This document shows, one piece after another, positions 13,234 to 15,176 of a stretch of DNA of 15,176 nucleotides. Source of the DNA: Deltaproteobacteria bacterium (GTDB lineage: Bacteria; Desulfobacterota; Syntrophia; Syntrophales; UBA5619). The position numbers and the translations under genes are program-made. The DNA lies in assembly GCA_026388345.1 (NCBI GenBank), contig JAPLJY010000159.1, positions 1 to 15,176 on the forward strand, read 5' to 3'. The number at the start of each line of letters is the position of its first letter. Positions within the stretch are counted from its first letter, which is position 1. The notes under the pieces were generated by a model, which was not told where the DNA came from, searched no databases, and was given only the letters and a program-made list of their open reading frames with translations.

Positions 13234-14622
13234 ATGATCACAGAAGAGGTGAAACAAAAAATCCGCGATATCGTGGGGAAGGACCATGTTCTCGATTCCG
13301 ATCTGAACTGCTTCGGCTATTCCTATGACTCCTCCTTCGTCCCGCTTCTGCCGGCGAACAAACCCGATCTGGTCGTCCGGCCGCTGACCACGGAGGAGGT
13401 GTCGCGTGTCATGGCCGTCGCCTGCGAACAGGAGATCCCCGTCACCCCTCGGGGCGCCGCGAGCGGCCGCACCGGCGGCAGCATCCCGCTGAAAGGGGGT
13501 ATTTCCCTCTGCCTCGACCGCATGACGCGGATCGTCGAGCTCGACGAACGGAACATGATGGTGACGGCGGAGGCCGGGGTGCGCACGATCGACCTCTACA
13601 ACCACTGCGCCGCAAACGGCCTCTTCTTTCCACCAGACCCGGCAAGTTGGAAGTTCTCCACCATCGGCGGCAACGTGGCGGAAAACGCCGGGGGGATGAG
13701 GGCCGTCAAAGACGGCGTGACGAAGAACTACGTCATTGGGCTGGAGGTGGTTCTGGCCGACGGCGCCGTCCTCCGGACCGGCGGCAAGGCGATCAAGAAC
13801 GTGACCGGCTACGATCTGACGAGCCTCTTTACCGGTTCCGAGGGGACGCTCGGCGTGATCACCCAGGCCCTGTTCCGGCTGATCCCGATGCCGAAGCGGC
13901 GCGGCACGCTGGAGGTAATGTTCCGCACCCTCGACGACGGCTGCCGGACCATCCACACGATGATTCAGTCGGGCGTCGTCCCGGCGGCGGCGGAGATCAT
14001 GGACAGGACCTGCCTGGAGGTCGTCGCGCACCACCGCAAGACGGACCTCGACCCGGAGGTCGGCGCCTGCATCGTTATCGAAATTGACGGCGACGACGAT
14101 GCGGTCCTTGATAACCAGGCCAGACGCATCGAGGAAGCGGCGGCGACATGCGGCGCCGTAGCGTTCCGCACGGCCCGGTCCCAGCAGGAGGCGGACGACA
14201 TCTGGGCCGTCCGGCGGGGGATCAGTTCCGCCGTGGCCGCCCTCGCGCCGAACCGCATCGGCGAGGACATCTCGGTTCCCCGCGACGCCTTCCCGGAGGT
14301 GGTGCGCCGCATCCGGGAGATCTCCGAAAAACACGGGCTTCCGATTGCCGTGTACGGCCACGCCGGCGACGGCAACATCCACCCCTCCATCCTGTGCGAC
14401 CTGGGCAAGCCGGGCGAGGCGGAGCGGGTCCATCGGGCGGTCGACGATATCTTCGCCGCGGCCCTAAGCGTCGGCGGGACCCTCTCCGGCGAGCATGGCA
14501 TTGGCATCACCAAGCGGCCCTATATTGCCAACGCCCTGGGCGATGTCGGCGTCCGGACCCTCAAGGCGGTGAAGGCGGCCCTCGATCCGAAGGGGATCCT
14601 CAATCCGGGCAAGATCTGGTAA
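13234..14622 (+). CDS. FAD-linked oxidase, GlcD-like (2-hydroxyacid dehydrogenase flavoprotein)
   Basis: Flavoprotein that oxidises a 2-hydroxyacid such as glycolate or D-lactate; it usually acts with a separate iron-sulfur subunit. The 462 residues contain the PCMH-type FAD-binding domain with PRGAASGRTGGS (72-83), STIGGNVAENAGG (142-154) and GGKAIKNVTGYDLTSLFTGS followed by EGTLGVIT. The FAD-oxidase C-terminal domain has YGHAGDGNIHPS (374-385) and SGEHGIG (418-424), and the protein ends LDPKGILNPGKIW. The start was set at ATG 13234, where AGGAG (13220-13224) lies 9 nt upstream and the protein begins MITEEVKQKIRDIVGKDHVL like its relatives. The frame extends upstream to ATG 13210 and GTG 13207, which lack a ribosome binding site. 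The following gene encodes the iron-sulfur partner, so an electron-transferring dehydrogenase is likely. The exact substrate is unknown. Confidence 0.92.
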   Translation: MITEEVKQKIRDIVGKDHVLDSDLNCFGYSYDSSFVPLLPANKPDLVVRPLTTEEVSRVMAVACEQEIPVTPRGAASGRTGGSIPLKGGISLCLDRMTRIVELDERNMMVTAEAGVRTIDLYNHCAANGLFFPPDPASWKFSTIGGNVAENAGGMRAVKDGVTKNYVIGLEVVLADGAVLRTGGKAIKNVTGYDLTSLFTGSEGTLGVITQALFRLIPMPKRRGTLEVMFRTLDDGCRTIHTMIQSGVVPAAAEIMDRTCLEVVAHHRKTDLDPEVGACIVIEIDGDDDAVLDNQARRIEEAAATCGAVAFRTARSQQEADDIWAVRRGISSAVAALAPNRIGEDISVPRDAFPEVVRRIREISEKHGLPIAVYGHAGDGNIHPSILCDLGKPGEAERVHRAVDDIFAAALSVGGTLSGEHGIGITKRPYIANALGDVGVRTLKAVKAALDPKGILNPGKIW

Positions 14623-14727
14623 GGAGTGGCGCCGCGCGCGCCTTGTCTGCGGACTTTTTGCGAAGCCGTCCGATGATCGGGACTCTTTAGACTTTTTCGG
14701 GAAAACAAGATGAAATGAAGGTATTGC

Positions 14728-15176
14728 ATGGATAAAATGACGGATCACGATCTGCTCCGTGAGGCCGGAAACATGGTCGGCCGCTGCGACCGCTGCGGCA
14801 CGTGCCTGCCGGTCTGCCCCCTCTTCGGGGTGAAGGGCATCGAGGCGACGAGCGCCCGGGGAAAGAACGCGATTGCCCGGGCCCTGGCCGGGGGAGGCAT
14901 CGAGCCGACGCGGGAGGTTCTCGACGTCGTCAATTTCTGCCTATTGTGCCGGGCCTGCGTCGATACCTGTCCGGCGAAGGTTCCGACCGACGAGGCGATG
15001 GTCGACATCCGTCAGCACTTGACGGATCTCGCCGGAGGGGCGGACGTGAAATACAGGCTGATCGGCGGCATCCTGAGGCGGCCGGGCGTCGTGAAGGCCG
15101 CCGCCGCGGCGTTGGCGATCCTGCGCCGGTCCGGTCTCAACGGCCTGTTTCCGTACGGCATGGCGCCGGAAGAGTA
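14728..15176 (+). CDS. Iron-sulfur subunit, GlcF/heterodisulfide-reductase-like (3' end outside window)
   Basis: Electron-transfer subunit predicted to accept electrons from the flavoprotein encoded just upstream and hand them to quinone or another carrier. The visible 149 residues carry two complete [4Fe-4S] motifs: CDRCGTCLPVCP (Cys 20, 23, 26, 30) and CLLCRACVDTCP (Cys 71, 74, 77, 81). Family members continue with one or two cysteine-rich CCG domains, which would lie beyond the window end. The start is ATG 14728 with AAGGT (14718-14722) 5 nt upstream. ATG 14737 is an alternative. The 105-bp gap to the flavoprotein gene contains GC-rich palindromic sequence but no clear terminator, so cotranscription is likely. 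Confidence 0.9.
   Translation, partial: MDKMTDHDLLREAGNMVGRCDRCGTCLPVCPLFGVKGIEATSARGKNAIARALAGGGIEPTREVLDVVNFCLLCRACVDTCPAKVPTDEAMVDIRQHLTDLAGGADVKYRLIGGILRRPGVVKAAAAALAILRRSGLNGLFPYGMAPEE

Noticed and set aside
13162..14433. Minus-strand open frame of 423 codons opposite the FAD oxidase
   Set aside because: It has the same arginine/histidine-rich shadow composition, while the plus strand carries all FAD-oxidase motifs.
14628..14642. GGCGC-CGCGC-GCGCC palindrome after the FAD oxidase as a terminator
   Set aside because: It is a short stem in GC-rich DNA without a T-run, and the next gene is the functional partner, so termination here is unlikely.

Overview
The window looks like chromosomal DNA of a Gram-negative bacterium. 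The evidence is a TRAP-type permease, a tripartite tricarboxylate transporter with a periplasmic binding protein that carries a signal peptide, a GAF-containing nitrogen-type PTS enzyme I, glutamate racemase, and a GlcD-like flavoprotein followed by a cysteine-rich iron-sulfur partner. Most of the core sequence is GC-rich with strong G/C preference at third codon positions. The mix would fit a Desulfobacterota/'deltaproteobacterial' organic-acid user or a similar proteobacterium. No marker gene settles the taxonomy, so that is an inference.

Layout: (1) 1-6918 is an organic-acid uptake and catabolism region. It holds the end of a TRAP large permease (dctM), a complete TctB-TctA-TctC transporter, a convergent PIG-L-fold protein that resembles 4-oxalomesaconate hydratase GalB, and a divergent MFS carrier. 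Three unrelated secondary-transport families thus surround one catabolic enzyme. The two intergenic regions here (1261-1441 and 5340-5606) contain clear inverted and direct repeats that look regulatory. (2) 7043-9334 is ptsP (GAF + enzyme I) on the minus strand. Its leader contains a hairpin, a good promoter candidate and a possible 63-codon small ORF. (3) About 9630-11110 is an AT-rich, gene-poor island. Its only recognisable genes are a HigB/HigA-type toxin-antitoxin pair on the minus strand. The promoter, palindromic operator and start codon of that pair are packed so tightly that the toxin mRNA is probably leaderless. (4) 11126-15176 is a very GC-rich plus-strand block with a THUMP/RlmL-like RNA methyltransferase, murI, a GlcD-like FAD oxidase and the start of its iron-sulfur partner, which runs off the window.

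Working together: the first block imports carboxylates and probably feeds a GalB-like hydration step. The last two genes look like the two subunits of a 2-hydroxyacid (glycolate or lactate type) dehydrogenase that passes electrons to the membrane. PtsP would link PEP status to regulation, although its partners are not in the window. The parts least explained by known genes are the repeat-rich intergenic regions and the HigBA island, including an operator-less partial copy of the higB promoter/start region.
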